From Oryzias latipes (taxonomy: Eukaryota; Chordata; Actinopteri; Beloniformes; Adrianichthyidae), in assembly GCF_002234675.1 (NCBI RefSeq), contig NC_019880.2, positions 17,535,756 to 17,599,755 on the forward strand: a stretch of 64,000 bases of DNA, written 5' to 3'. How positions within the stretch are numbered: position 1 is the first letter of the stretch; each line of letters begins with the position of its first letter. The notes under the pieces are model-generated. The model was given only the letters and a program-made list of their open reading frames with translations. It did not search any database and was not told the origin of the DNA. Positions 1-13,200 of this stretch are shown here, piece after piece. The position numbers and the translations under genes were made by a program.

Positions 1-1600
1 AGACAGAAACACACTTAAACTCTGGACTTTAGGAACTTTATTCAATTCTTAGGTTGAATATTGATGACAAATAGCATTGGGCGGAACTTACATTGTTCAT
101 GGTTAACTTTGACATTTGCACTGAAGGGGGTGCGGCCTATTTTATAACAAGAAAACATCAATCATGCAAAGACTTAACGGAGAATTTTCCAACTGATGTC
201 GGATTTGTTTCTATGCTGCCAACATAGAAACAACCACTTGTGGCCCTTTCTACGTAAAAAAAATACGACAGTCGAAATCAACTGAAATTTAAAATAAAAT
301 GAAACTAAATATTAGCAAAACTCTCTGCCGAATGGATTTACTTTGTTTGTTTGACAACGGATCTTATACCTGAGAAGCCTTCTCTTCGACTGACATGAGT
401 GAACAGAAGAGCCTTGGCTGTGTCTCAGATCCAACCAGGAGGATCCTTTTTTTTCCACCAGACAAGCCCATCGGAGCCAGGAGTCAAACTAGGCGTCCCA
501 CATCAGAGAGCTGCGTGGAATTCCTCAGCATGAATGAGCGCTGCATGCTCTAGATTGCGAGATTGGGGCGTTTTAAACATGTCCTGCGCTTATCTGACTT
601 AAGCTAGTCTGGGGGAATGCATAGACTTTAAGGTAGCTCCTTAGATGGGTTGGGAGGGTCAAATTTGAAGCCCTTTAGGCTTTGTTTCCCCCTGGGAGGG
701 ACATTCTTTGGGTGGCAGATGCATGCTTGACATAGCAGAACTGTGACATGTTTGTGTGATTGTGGGCTGGGAGATGCTGCAAATGCAGCCAAAGCGCCAC
801 TAATGGATGTGCGGAGGAATCCTCTGGATGAAGAAATCGTGAATTCACCGAATTTTTGTGTTAGCCAGGTGATGTGGACAGAGAATTTCAGGGATTAGTG
901 AGGAAGGGAAAGAAGATGACTTTGGAGAAAGTTGGTGGAATGACCCAAATGCCAATCAGCTTGTCGCTCTTAACGAAAAGAGAAAAATCTGCTGAGTCAC
1001 CACCGCCGCCGCCTCACTGGCTGATTCACAGGCTGTCTGGTGACAAAGCAACCCCAGTGTCTTCCCCAAATCTCCAGCCTGTTATGCAACAGTTTTGCTC
1101 TTGGAAAGACGGTCCTGTCATTCAAAATCCAAAGCTGGCCATTAAAATTCCTCCCTGCTCCTTGATGTACTGTTTTTTTCCAGCACCACAAAAACACATC
1201 TGTGGTTTTGTCTGAGGGAAAGAAACTGTTGCGCAAAGTGTGAAAAGGACACAGCAACAGAAAAAAATCTGCCTCAAAATGAAAAGAAAAGTATCTTCAG
1301 TGGTCATCTTCCTTTGTTTGTAGTCAAAAGAGACTGAACCTAAAGCGTTTATGTACTTTTACTGCTATTTTAATCCTTATATTATTCATTAAAGTTAAGT
1401 AATTGAGTTGCACTTACTGTAAAGCTGTTTTTAAAAGCTTTCTTTGTCGTTTTAAAGCAATTTTGCCATCATTTTTTTATTCCATTTGCACAGTTACAAC
1501 AAGTTTTAACCGATAATTTGTGTTGGATGTCACTTTAATCAATTTACAATTGTAGATTTTTTTTATTTTTCGTACTTCTCACAGTGAGAAAAAAAGAACC
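1..1600. other. gene-less upstream flank of marcksl1
   Basis: I see no coding region that I can support. The longest open stretch (874-1215, + strand) is proline- and serine-rich, has no recognisable domain and is overlapped by antisense open frames of similar length, so I treat it as chance. A TTTATT near position 38 could be the poly(A) signal of a minus-strand gene lying off the left edge, but nothing else supports that. Confidence 0.45.
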
Positions 1601-1918
1601 ATCCCCCTTTGCTAGTATCTCGATAAGCCCCGCCCATGGGAGGAGCCTTTGATCGATTTCGAGGCGCGGTTCAAAAACGCGCTCCTCTCCCTCACATCCT
1701 TCAATTTGAGCTCAGCCGTCGCGGGGAGCGCACTGAAAGGGGGGGTCCTGTCTTTACAAGCCTTTAAAGGTAGATCCTTCTGGATTTATTTTTTTCTTTA
1801 ACTCAAGAATTTACCCATCCCAGACCTGGATTTTTAAACCTCCACAACTCTTCAAGGTTTTTCTTTTTTCCATTTTTATTTTTTGGGGGTTTATAAAAAA
1901 CTTAAACAAAAAAACAAG
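1600..1918 (+). promoter_or_regulatory. marcksl1: marcksl1 promoter and 5' UTR
   Basis: A GC box (GCCCCGCCC, 1627-1635) and a short GC-rich, CpG-containing stretch at about 1660-1745 precede the coding start, in contrast to the AT-rich DNA on either side. I see no convincing TATA box, which is common for CpG-type promoters. The transcription start is probably near 1700-1760. The remainder to 1918 would be 5' UTR, T-rich and then A-rich up to the ATG. This is inferred from composition and position only. Confidence 0.5.
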
Positions 1919-3489
1919 ATGGGATCCCAGTTGTCTAAGGGTGGAGTAGCTGCTGAAGGGAAAGCCGCCGCCGCCGACCCTACTGCTGCCAAAGCCAACG
2001 GCCAGGTGAGTGAGCTGGGGCCCCTGATGCGTGGGGGGCATCAGCGGGGAGCCACATGGCACCAACGCCCACCACCAGCGTGGGTGCCACGGCGGAATCC
2101 ACTGCTGCTGCCTCCACAGATCTCCTTACACTAAATATTAATCTAAACATGAACTCTTAGTCGGAATCCGCCACCAGAGCAGCCACGGCTCGTCCCCGCT
2201 GCCTTTACGCGTCCACCCGCCTTTGTTCGTTCCGTCTGTTGGTCCCAAAGGGGCGATAATCCCGCACTTTTACGCACCAGACGCACCGATTTGGGTGCTT
2301 TCGTGCGTTTTCAGGCGCCTTTTCTGTCATGGGTTTGCCCGCGCGAGGCTTCAGCGTCGAACAAAGGATGCGGGGCGAGCGGTGCAAAGGATGCAAATGC
2401 GCTCTGCTGGAGGCGCAGTTTGCGGAGAAGCAAACAAAAGAGGCGCGAGAGCCTGCAGTCCTCGAAGCCTGCTGCTCACACCTGTAGTTTCTACGCCTCA
2501 AATAAAAGCTAAGAAGACACCAAACAGAAAGAAATATTGCCAAAAAATAAAACATACAAGAAACGAAGGTAATTTTTGTTTTTATGTGGTTTTATGTGTT
2601 TGTGCGCCCGCTTGCCATGACCCAGTTCTAAACTTCCCGATAATCGGAAGTCTCCAGAGCGTTTTTACAGACACTGAGCGTCGATTCTAGTGGTCCCGAC
2701 ATACAGAGCTGACTGGAGATGCTGGATGAGAGCAGAATCCAGGTTTCACGGAAATTCCTTTGTTCCCGAACCGCATTCTTGTTTAGTGGAGGTGAATCTC
2801 TACTGCCCCCGTGTGTCCGCCCTGCGTCATGACGCGTCAGCTGTTAGAAGAATGAATCCATACGAATAGGGAACGAGTTCAGATTTGCTTGGGGGGGAGG
2901 TCTGGAAAACGTTTTTTGTTTCTATTAGGGTAGTTTTAACCATGACCTCTTGACCTTTGCCCTGCAGGAGAACGGTCACGTCAAAACCAATGGAGACGTC
3001 TCTGCTAAGCCTGACGGGGAAGTGGCTGCCGATGGCAACGGGACCGCCGAGCCCACCAAGGACGGCGAAGCGAGCACCGGGGATGCGATCGAGCCCGCAC
3101 CAGCCGCGGAGGGGGAGGCAGCCAAAGCAGAGGGCGAGGCTACCAAGGATGCCAAGAAGAAGAAGAAGTTCTCCCTGAAGAACTCTTTCAAGTTCAAAGG
3201 CATCTCGCTGAAGAAGAGCAAGAAGAGCAGCGAGGAGGGCAAGGAGGAGGCCACGTCCCCCACGACCGAGGACAAACCAGAGGAGAACGGCCACACGGCC
3301 AAGGAGACCAAAGAAGACACGCCGGCCGCAGAGGCTAAAGAGGGCGAGGCCGCAGCCGCCGCTCCAGAGGGAGAGACCAAGGCCGCAGAGGAGGCCCCAC
3401 CGACAGAGGCCGCACCCGCCGAGGAGGCTTCCGCTCCCGCCGAGGGCTCAGCACCTGCAGCCTCTGAGGGTGAAGCCAACGCTGAGTGA
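1919..3489 (+). CDS. marcksl1: MARCKS-like protein 1 (marcksl1), two coding exons
   Basis: Exon 1 is 1919-2005 (29 codons, donor GTGAGT) and exon 2 is 2968-3489 (acceptor CCTGCAG), joined in phase 0 to give 202 residues, close to the roughly 200 of vertebrate MARCKSL1. The protein starts MGSQLSK, a typical N-myristoylation signal with Gly2. The intron falls inside the MH2 motif (KANGQ then [10 protein letters not shown]), its usual place in this family. Residues 92-116 form the basic effector domain: a lysine run followed by [11 protein letters not shown] with several serines, which in the family binds acidic phospholipids, calmodulin and F-actin and is released by PKC phosphorylation. The rest is Glu/Ala/Pro-rich and probably disordered. 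The family acts at the inner face of the plasma membrane on the actin cortex. I cannot say whether this is the a or b teleost copy. Confidence 0.95.
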
Positions 3490-4340
3490 CTGCCCTCCCA
3501 CTCCTCCACACCAGGACTGAATTTCCGAAATTAAAGTATATAAATATATATATGAGAGACTCGTGCCACGTTCTCAAAGTTTAAACAAAACAGAAGACGA
3601 CAACGGATTTATCACATTTGCTGATTCAGCCGCCAGTTCACTGCCTTTTATTAGTTCTTCGACAGACAGGAACCTCACCGGGCCCTCTCATGACGTGTGT
3701 CGCCCCTCCCCCTCACGGTACACACGGGGACCTCCATGCGTAAAAAGATGGAATGCAGAGCGCACCAGGAGTACTGACTTATTCTTTCCCCTCCTCCCCG
3801 ATCCACGAAGAGGCGTCCTCTTCAGCAGCAGCGTGGCAGCCCTATAACATTCTGTCTTTTCTCATTTTGTTGGGATCTACAAATCAGCACGGGACAGACC
3901 CATCTCCTCCACCGGAAATGACTGTTATATGGACACATGAATTTTTCAAATGAGCTTATTGATTTTTACATTTTACATTCCTTAAGTCTTTCCCCCCCGA
4001 CCCCCAGTTTCAAGTATTTTGTCATGTATAGAAAAGTGGAAAAACTTGTGGAGGGGAGGTGGAAAAAGAGCTATGTCTTTGTGCATTTTGATTCTTTTTC
4101 TGGCTAAAACCACATTCAAGCTACTTGGAGTGTTGCAGTGTTCACATTTCAGAGTCTATGACACAGATTTGGGGGGTTTGGGGGTTGTGTACAAAATGTG
4201 AGCTTTTTATCTGCAAACTGTCTCTGTAAATATGTTTTGGCCAATATTTTTTGGTTCTCTTTATTTTGCTATCATTTGAAGATGTTAATGGTTTTATTGT
4301 AACTTTTAATAAGGATAAATAAATGTTTGATCCCCTCTGT
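3490..4340 (+). terminator. marcksl1: marcksl1 3' UTR and poly(A) signals
   Basis: The TGA stop is followed by about 830 bases of AT-rich UTR. A canonical AATAAA sits at 4318-4323, followed by a GT/CT-rich stretch (about 4333-4360) that fits a cleavage-stimulating element. An earlier weak signal (ATTAAA, about 3532) could give a short isoform. Long 3' UTRs are typical of MARCKS-family transcripts. Confidence 0.65.
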
Positions 4341-7094
4341 GCGCCTCTCTGCTCTCTGCTTTCATTTGATTACAAGCCATATACTTCTCAAACAGGATAA
4401 TTAACAAGAAAATATGAACAGAAGGGTCTATTATGAAGCAGTAATCTCGAAATGACGGTGCCGACACCCAGTTCCGTCTTTTTTCTTCATTGTCATTTGC
4501 TGGTCTTTGGCTCCCCCTGGCGGCCAGAATTAGTTAGAACTATTTTAATTTGTAATTTTTATCGCCCCGTTTTTATGTTTTGTTAGTAAGTTTATAATAC
4601 ATTCTCTAATTTTAATATTTTTTTCAATACAGTAATGTGTATTTAAATGTATATATATATATAAATTTTAATGCACATGGTGGTTTATTTTGTACTTGAC
4701 CTGACCTGAATCTTAGCTGTTTGCTAAAGGGATTTTTAAAAAGTGCATCATTTGCTTTTCCTTTTTTTTCTACTTTTAGCATTTTAACATCAAAAGTTGA
4801 ACTATGGGTCGGTTTAAATGTCCCAAACTTCATATAGTTTTCTTTTTCTATTAGGTAGGAACTTCATGAATTTTAAAAGCTAAAACTTTCATCCTGCCCT
4901 TACAATAAACTCAAATGAGGGACAGGACTCTTATGTCATTTTATAATTCCAAAATAATCTTAAATCCCATTTTTTGTTCTTTTTTAATGCTAAAATACTA
5001 TTTTAGAAATGTGCTATTTCTGAAGTGTGTAGTTTGCTGTCTTTAGTACAATGAGTGATAAACCAGCAACTGCAGCGTGTGCTCCTGCAGGGACCTGACC
5101 TGACGAAACAAGGAAGTGCAGGTAAGGTCTTTTACAGAAGGAGAGAATGGCCTGCTTTGCCTTTTATTTTATTTTTTTGTTGCCTTTTTTCACGTTATAA
5201 CAACATCTGCTTTGACAAGAAAACATTTTTTTTTTCTCTTGATTGCAGACCAAATCCACAGTCCTTTCAGCCTGTCCTTCTCATGCATCATTCTGTAACC
5301 ATGGAGACGACCTGATCTCTCATCTGGTCACAGGCGAAATTGACAACAACTGCAGGATCACTAAACCTCCGCCACACGTGCAGCCGAGCCAGACTCCTCC
5401 TCAAACGACGATGGTCGCCTGAGTTAGACCACGACTCAAGTAATCAATCATTAATTCTTGGGTTGTTTGACATTTTCTCTGACAAACAGCTTTGGTTTGC
5501 TGTGGGTCGTAGAAACATTTCGGCAAAAAAATGTGTTTTCTTGTGATAATGAAATGTACTGTCTTGTTATCACCTCAAAAACTTGTTTTCTTGTGATAAC
5601 CTAATAGTAGATGTTGGCATCACGAGAAAATGGGCAAAAGTTCTCTTCACGGAGAACTTCTAAATGAGGTGTGTCGGAGTCCCTCCACCTCGACCCAAGG
5701 CCTTCCTCCCACCGAGTGCAAACTTCCTTTTTTTTTGCTCCATAAAAACAGAAAAGAAAACTTTAAAAACTCAGTCTTTGTCACATCAGTCCTCATTTTC
5801 TTCTTCAGGAAACACTTTCAGATGGTCTTTTGTAAAGAACATTTTTGACATTTTATTTTATAGTTAGCTGAACAATAAAAAATTTAAAAAAACAAATCTC
5901 TTATTTTATTTTACAAGGAAGTGTTGGACATAATCATGACGTAAACCTGAAAGTAAAACCAATTTGATCCTGCAGCATCAAATTCACAGGTATAACTACA
6001 AGGCTAAAAGGTAAAACTACAGTAAAGTAAAATAACAACAATCTGCTCATTTACAGACTGGGAATAGGGGTAGATCGGGCCCTTCTGCTGTGATGGCCAC
6101 CAAAGATGCAGCTGAATATGTTATGTCAGATGCTGAACTCCTCTCATCAGCTAACCAGGCAAAGAAAAGCAAAAACAAACCCTGAGTTTAAACTAAGCTT
6201 TGCTGCAGTCAGACGAAGTAGAAAATCCGTTTTCCTGGTTCTAGCATGAGGAAAAGTATCGAATATCCAATATTTTCCCATCTGGAGTCAGGAAAATGGA
6301 TTGCACTTGATTCAAAAGGTGGTATATAGTAACCTAAAGAATGAGGGAAAAGTGAAAAGACTGAGCTGCTCAGGTCAAAGCATTTTCCAAGAAGACATTA
6401 GGGCAGCTTGTGCGACAGCTGCTCATTCAAACTGCATTGAAGGGACAGTTTGGCAGAGCAGCTGCCTGCTGGACAGAATGACAGGGTGTTAAAGACCCAA
6501 ACAAAAGCTCTCATACACTTCTGTTGCTGCTTTTTAAGGACAACTCTGATATCTGAAGCTCCTTGACACAGACACCTTATTCTGTATCGTCAAAAAGTTA
6601 ATGAAACTCAAAACCTGGAGTTGATCCTCTGAACAGAAAAAGGAGGAATGTAAGACTGGGGCTTTAATAGTGCAGCAGATACCAATCTATCCCTGCATCC
6701 AGGGCGTCTGGAGCTTATTCCAGCTGTCTGTGAGCCAGAAGTGGATTAATGGTGGTCAGCAGTCCATCACAGTATTGCAAGGATCAACCGGGCACGCTCA
6801 CAACACCCTGGCGAAGCAGGTTGATGGCAAAAATGAAGAAAACGCAAGTGTGCATGGAGGAAAACATGTAAACTCTCATGCAGAAAGGTCTGGTTTCCAT
6901 TTCTGGGGACAATCCTAATCAAGCTGTGCACAACTTTTACAAACCGCTGTAAAAAAACATATGAATGTTCATCTTTAACTTTGTTTCATTTCAGAAGTTC
7001 CAAATACTCCACACAGAAACAACCAAAAACTGTTTGTCCTTGCTCCTGTTGGCCAGCAGCCATCCCATCACACGGGGTGGAGATGCAGTGGATT
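4340..7094. other. intergenic, marcksl1 to connexin
   Basis: AT-rich DNA without a supportable gene. Open frames at 5055-5867 are short, overlap one another and show no domain. It contains a diverged LINE-type tail repeat at about 6690-6830, listed separately. Confidence 0.45.
6690..6830 (-). repeat. diverged fish LINE-tail repeat
   Basis: The text around 'gcatccagggcgtctgg' followed by 'cagtccatcac' resembles, on the opposite strand, the fish-wide repeat seen better preserved at 33210-33375 and 48990-49275 (the segment with 'gataggctccag' and a GATG-type tail). Identity is low, so this is an old copy. Confidence 0.4.
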
Positions 7095-10000
7095 CTATAG
7101 CACTGTGGTTTTGTGCCCCTCCTGGGTTTTTTCCCTCCTGATCAGACTCGTCTTACTCTCTGCCCGTGTCGGGTCTCTCTGAAACTGTGATCTGGGCAGG
7201 GAGAGGGGCGTGAGCTGGTGCTGCTCTGCAAACAGGATCCTGTCGTTCTCGTGCCGGACCTTTGCCACTTTGATGATACGCTTGCAGATGAGGTAGACCA
7301 TCTCAAGGAGGCACATTAAGATGCAGACTGCGCTGGACACCACCATGAACAGCATGAAAATCTTCTTCTCTGTGGGACGGCTGATGAAGCAGTCAACTGT
7401 GTTGGGGCAGGGGTCCAGAGAACACTTGGACAACCTGTTAGAACAACAACAAAAGGATTTTAGCACTAATACGCTTTTTTAAAAATCTCCAACAATGTAG
7501 GATTTTATTACTTGGGTAGGTCATATCCGTGGTAGATCCGATACAGAATGTAGAGAAATGCGGCGTCAAATCCAGCTTTGAAGACCAAACTCAGCAGATA
7601 CGTCCACCACAGGCCTCCTCGCTTCTTGCCAGGGTTGGCGTACAGGTGGGAGCCGTTGTGCTGCTCCACATATTTCTGGTTCTTGCCTTCACGGAATTTG
7701 ACGTGAGCCATCACCATTAAGGATGGACAGGTGACGAAGATGAGTTGAAGCGCCCACAGTCGGATGTGGGAGATGGGGAAGATGAAGTCATAGCAGACGT
7801 TGGTACAGCCAGGCTGCAGGCAAAGAGACAGCCAACTCAAACTTTTTGAAAACTTTTCAGCAAACAGAACATTTGTTGCTTTCCTAGTGTAATTTCAAAT
7901 AAAAGACAGATCTATCATTGTTTTCAAGGTGTGGCTGCAGAAACGGGTGATGTTGCTAACCTCACAAAGACCTCTAATGAGCAAACATGAATACAAAACA
8001 ATGATGAATAACCGGTTCGGTGAGGTATCATGTCTTGTAAGTTTCACTTAAAATTTGCTTTAAACATTTGTCATTTACAGTAAAACACAAATTGTATAAT
8101 TTTTGTTCACCAGCAGGGGGCAGTTCATCAAAAGGCTTCAAGAATTTGAGGAAATTATTCTCTGATCCCACTGAAGTTGACAGCATGAAAAATTAAAACA
8201 TGTTTCAACCTTGAAAACAATTATAAATAAATAAATAAAAATAACAATAGTTTATAAAAATGTGGTCTGTTGTCTCAGATTTTTAATGTAGCTTCTGAAC
8301 AAAGCAGAAGAAAATCTTCAAAATGCTGTCTCATTGGAAATCAAATGATTAACAATTATCAAACCAAAAGAAAATTACAACTATCAATATATAATGTTGA
8401 CACACAAAAAAAACTACAACTAATAATCCAATAAACTCAGCTCTCACTATAGGCCTTTGATCTGTATTAACAGCACAGAGCAGGTGGAGAATATCTACAG
8501 AGGTGGAGGTTTGCAGTAAGTAAAAAGAAGAATGAAGATCAGGTGTGGCAAGACACAATATCTGTGTGTGAACGAGAACAACTCAAAGGGAACGGTGAGG
8601 TTTCAGGGAGCAGAGGTGAAAACGGTGTTTAGGGTCGGTCCAGAGAAACAGAGAGGGAGAGGTGGAGGTGAAGGTGAAGGGGCGTGTTCAAGCAGGTTGG
8701 AACAGGTGGAGGAAGGTTTCAGGTGTGATGCATGACAAAAAAGTATGAGCAAGAGTGAAAGGAAAGGTGTAGAAGGCTGTTGAGAGAGCAGCTATGTTGT
8801 TGGTTTAGAGACAGGAAGCAGAGATGAAGATGTTTTTGAGTTGGAAATGGTTTATTTCAAGCAATCAAGTAAGAATAATGCACAAAAACAATGCAATCAT
8901 CAGTTATACATTCATGCAAAGACGTATCAAACTTAGGAGAATTAGACATAAAATTAAAGATTGCTTGAAAGGGAGTGGAAGGAAGCGAACTTATATATTC
9001 CCACCCCTGTTCACCCCTGTAACAATTACATGATTTATCATTATCCAGTTTATAACTTTTATCAGACAGAATTAAGAATCCTTGGGTATCAATAAACCAC
9101 ATGACAAAGATGAATTAATTAATAATTATGTCAAAAAAACTATTTTAGAAATCAACATGGCAATGAGGATCAGTTATCTAAAATATATGCAGATTATATT
9201 GATTAGAAAAATCAGGTACATCGTTGAAAAATAATACAGTTTGAAAAATCTTCATAGCACAAATTGATCAAGTATCAAAGGTTAAAATATGCGCAAATTA
9301 AGTCTTATTAGGAAAAATCATGAATCAATATTTTGAGCAAGAGAAGTACTATCATTAGAAATCATTCATTTTAACCATCTTCAATCATTGAGTAAGCATT
9401 ATTTTTATCTTTATTTTCTTTTTAATTTTTTTTTTTTTTTATTATAAGGTACTGCTGTGAAATAAATAAAAATAAAATAAATGTTGAGGAGTGAAAAGGA
9501 TGGAGAGAATCAAAGGAACAGATCTCGTTAGATGTTGGAGATACATCCAATGCAGCAGATTGAGAACAAAAATGACTGAAAAGGAGGATTGTGGATGTAG
9601 ACAAGGAGGACACGAGGGTGGTTGGTGTTAGCAAGGAAGATGCAGAGGGTTGAGTAAAAATTCAGGTGGATGATCTGCCATGATGACCCCTAAAGGGAGC
9701 AGCTGAAAGGCAAATAAGAATCCTCCTAAAGCTGGTAAAAACGACATTTTCCATCAGTATTAGAATCAGTCTTTGTTCCAACTTGTGTAATGTACAGTGG
9801 AGCTTCCTGCAGGTATTACCGTCAACTATGCTGTTACACAAGAACAGCTGTGGAGCCTGTTTGTGGAGCTTTTTGTAACTAAGCTCACAAAAAAAGTCAC
9901 CTCGCCTTGATTGGCTCAGAACTTCTGACCAAATAGGTACCACTTTAAGACGAACGTTAGTGGAGGAGTTTGAACCAAAACAACAGACAGCCGCTGATTA

Positions 10001-10213
10001 TAAAGCCTCCTACAGATTGAATGAAGTGGTACGGGGTCGTACCTGTTTTGTGTTACACACAAAGTCCTTGCTCTCGTCTCCCCACACCCTCTGAGCGGCC
10101 ACCACGAACACCAGGACGCGGAACACGAACACCATGGACAGCCAGATTCTCCCGAAGGCGGTGGAGTATTTGTTGACTCCACTCAGCAGGCTCTCCAGTC
10201 CAGACCAGTTCAT
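7095..10213 (-). CDS. beta-type connexin, GJB3/GJB4-like, three coding exons
   Basis: Exons in transcript order are 10213-10043, 7813-7512 and 7434-7095 (introns 2,229 and 77 bp, all GT-AG). Joined they give 813 bp and 270 residues. Gap-junction channel subunit: six form a hemichannel that docks across the intercellular gap. Four membrane segments lie at about residues 22-41, 76-96, 126-148 and 184-208. Extracellular loop 1 has C53, C60 and C64 (C-X6-C-X3-C); loop 2 has C162, C167 and C173 (C-X4-C-X5-C, the usual connexin spacing). Signatures include [16 protein letters not shown] near the N-terminus, [14 protein letters not shown] and SRPTEKKIF. The short basic cytoplasmic tail fits the beta group. 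Introns cut both extracellular loops (after Q57 and within K158), unlike the single coding exon of most connexins. Mammalian GJB3/GJB4 are the closest I recall; the exact teleost name is uncertain. A 5' non-coding exon probably exists but was not found. Confidence 0.93.
8472..9720 (+). mobile_element. decayed LINE (non-LTR) 3' part, split by an AT-rich block
   Basis: Two pieces of the C-terminal region of a fish non-LTR retrotransposon reverse transcriptase can be read on the + strand. Piece one (about 8472-8845) has the tracts [41 protein letters not shown] and EAEMKMF in shifting frames with stops. Piece two (about 9478-9720) has KEDTRVVGV and ends near a degraded form of the element's terminal REQ-KGK motif. 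A block of about 630 bp of AT-rich DNA (8850-9475) separates them. The element sits inside the first coding intron of the connexin, on the opposite strand. Assignment to a clade is uncertain. Confidence 0.65.
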
Positions 10214-13200
10214 CCCTGTTGAAGTGTTGAAGTAAAGACTTGGGGCTTAAAAAAATGAGTTAAAAACTGTAAAAGAAGAACTGTTGTATTATAGGTGAGA
10301 ATCTTGTTAAAGTGGAAGTGTCCTGCGATAAATCTTGAGAAACCAGCACTAAAACTGCACCCGTTTAAAATCCTTTTCTAGGTTCTACCAACTTCTGTGA
10401 AAACTTGGTTGTAAATCTGGGCTAATTCCTGCAGAACTAGCACAGGCTAACAAGTGGTTCCTCTTACATGATGGTGACCCACCACCATGATCTCATAAAT
10501 ACCATCTTTCTGATGGAGATCCCAATTTTGACCAACTTTTATCCAAGCAAAGGATCAGAATACCTTGATAGTAGGGGTGTAATGATAAATGAATCCATTT
10601 CTATTCATACGATCCAACCAGATTGATCTGTCTGTGGCAAGTTGTTTATAGAATCAATCTAAACCATTATATAATAGTTTCAAAATGGAATAATTTGATT
10701 ATTGGAAAATACCACTAGGATTGAGGCAAAGTAAGTTTATTTTTCTGTAACATAAAAAAAAACCTCTGAGTGCGATTACAGCGGACGACACGTGATGACA
10801 GCAGACAATGATCAAATCGTCATTCCAGTCCGAAGTGTGGAAACACTTTGAATTTAGCAAAGACATGTGACCATACTGTGTGGTAGAATGTTCTAATAAT
10901 ATTCTGTTTGGATGATTTTTATCTGGGAAAACAACATTGTTAAAATTGTTGTTAAAATGAATCGTTACTCCTCTCGCTTGCTGGGTTTTCAGATGGTTGC
11001 TTCAAAAGACTTAAATACAACATTTTTGAATTTTAAAACAGACAGTGCCAATACAGAAATGATATGAATAATAAAAACTAATAAAACCTATTAAGAGCAT
11101 TAAGAGCAGTTCCTGAGACGCTTACTGATTCCACAGATTTCCTGTCTGTGGTCCAGATAATAAAATAAGCTGACAGCATTTCCAAATTTTGTACATTGAT
11201 TTCTCATCATTTATTTTGTTGTGTTCTCTGTTTATTAATTGTGTGTTTTTGAATTGTATTGCATGAAGTGAACCAGGCAAATTGAAACACTTTGTGTTTG
11301 CATGAAAAGCCCTATTTAAATAAAGTTGATTGATAGTCATTTACCACACTGGAAGTTTACCAATCAATTTGATTTAGCTCAATCATACTACAAACTTTAA
11401 ATCCAATAAAATAATTTACTTATTAGTTTTGTAGGGAAAATGTTTGTTGCCCGTGTAACAAAAGGAGTGCAGTCATGATAAGAAACTGTGATGAATGTAT
11501 CAATGCATTTCCTTTATTTTGGTTTAATTTTGACCACAGCAGCTGTCAGTCGTGTGTTTTAATGCTAGGTTTTGTTCTTTTCAAACTTTATTAATTTGTA
11601 TAGCGCCTTTCATTTTGGTTAAAAACACAAAGCGCTTGACATAAAAGCAGATAAAATAGTCCTAAAATATGAAAATGATTTAAAACAGAAAACACAGGAC
11701 AATCACACACAGATGGGACCCCTCCCTCACCAGATTCTCACCAAAAAACTGAGATGCTGAAACTTTCTTTAGTTTTAATTTTATTTCTACCTTTGTCAAA
11801 ACCAAAAATGGTATAATTAAGAAAAACACTTTTCCCTTTAATAAAAAATAGGATTACTAATAAGAAAAGGATTTTCCAGATTCTAAAAAAAAGTTGAACT
11901 CTGGGGAAAAAAGTAATTATAAATGTTCCAAAAGTGCAAACTTTCTTTACTCTAAGATCAACATTTTTGTGATTTACTCAGAAGTTTTCACAAATGTGAT
12001 ATGCAAGAGTTTGCTGCTAAGCTGGTTGTTTCTGGGTGAATTTGTGCAGACGTCATGGGTGAGTCATCCCACTGTTAGCTTCCTCTTAGACCAGCCCAGA
12101 GACTCTGATGGCTAAAACTGGCTGGGACGGTTTCTTTCCAAACGGCTCTTTTCTGTTACTCTACAATCTGAAAGCAAAAAAAATTAACTCTTTAAAGTTA
12201 ATTTGTCTTCTTTCTTTGTCCTGAATCACCAACATAGAGCTTAATGAACATAAGCCTGCTTCCTAATAAGAAAAGATCTTCCCACGTGTGCGAAAGCAGG
12301 ACAGAAAAAGTCCTCGGTCTACTATAAACAAACATCTTGTCATAATCTTCTCGCTGAATGTGGTTCTTGAGGCTGCATTACCAAGATTCTGCTCTAAGTA
12401 TTTGTGATGTGAGCCTGGAACATTTCTCCTAAACCACAAAGTATAACTCACGGGATCTGTATACATTTTCCTGCCAGATTTTCAGTGTCCTTTCATAGAA
12501 ATAGAAATGCTGAAATGCTTTACACTGAATTCGTTTTCACTCCATCACGCAACACAATCTTGTTATATAATGCATTTTCTCCCCTTTTTCTGTCAATATT
12601 TTTACTTTTGTTGCTTCAAGCTACAAAAAACATGACAAAGATTTATCTTTGAAAGTCTCTCTTATATTTAGTACCAAATGAGGTTTAATTTAGAGACAAA
12701 TTCTTGTTTAAATGGTTTATAATTTTCCCTTTCAGTGTAAAATAAATGATAGAATTTATATTAATTTTCTCTGCAGACATGCATGTTTTCTGCTGCAGTG
12801 ATGGATGGCTCATTGTCTAGACAAGACGTTGCTCCTCAATTACATAATCAAAGTGTGTGTTAGTTGTCTTTTTTTGTATTTAATCCTTTGCTCCTTTTTT
12901 TATTGTGAAGGTTTCCTCATCTGAAGTTCTCATAACTTTTTCTATCGTAATACTTGTGTGGTTTTTTTTTTCAATGTGCTGTTATTTAAGAAAAAGATAA
13001 ATGATTGAAAAAGTCAAGATTTTATGCATTTTTTCTCTCCAGACTATCCTGTAGATCAGATATCTTTTTAAAAAGGCCCAAGCAGACAGACGGGGTGGCA
13101 TGTCAACAACCAAGCTAGTCAACCAACTTTGACTTGAGTCAAAGTTGATTGTTAAAATTTGAGTCTCTTTCTGCTAAAAAAAAAGAAGTTAAGAATAATT

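Noticed and set aside
874-1215. 113-codon open frame upstream of marcksl1
   Set aside because: No domain, overlapped by equally long antisense frames, no promoter or poly(A) logic.
2827-3577. Long antisense open frames over marcksl1 exon 2
   Set aside because: Mirror of a GC-rich, low-complexity coding exon; no splice or domain support.
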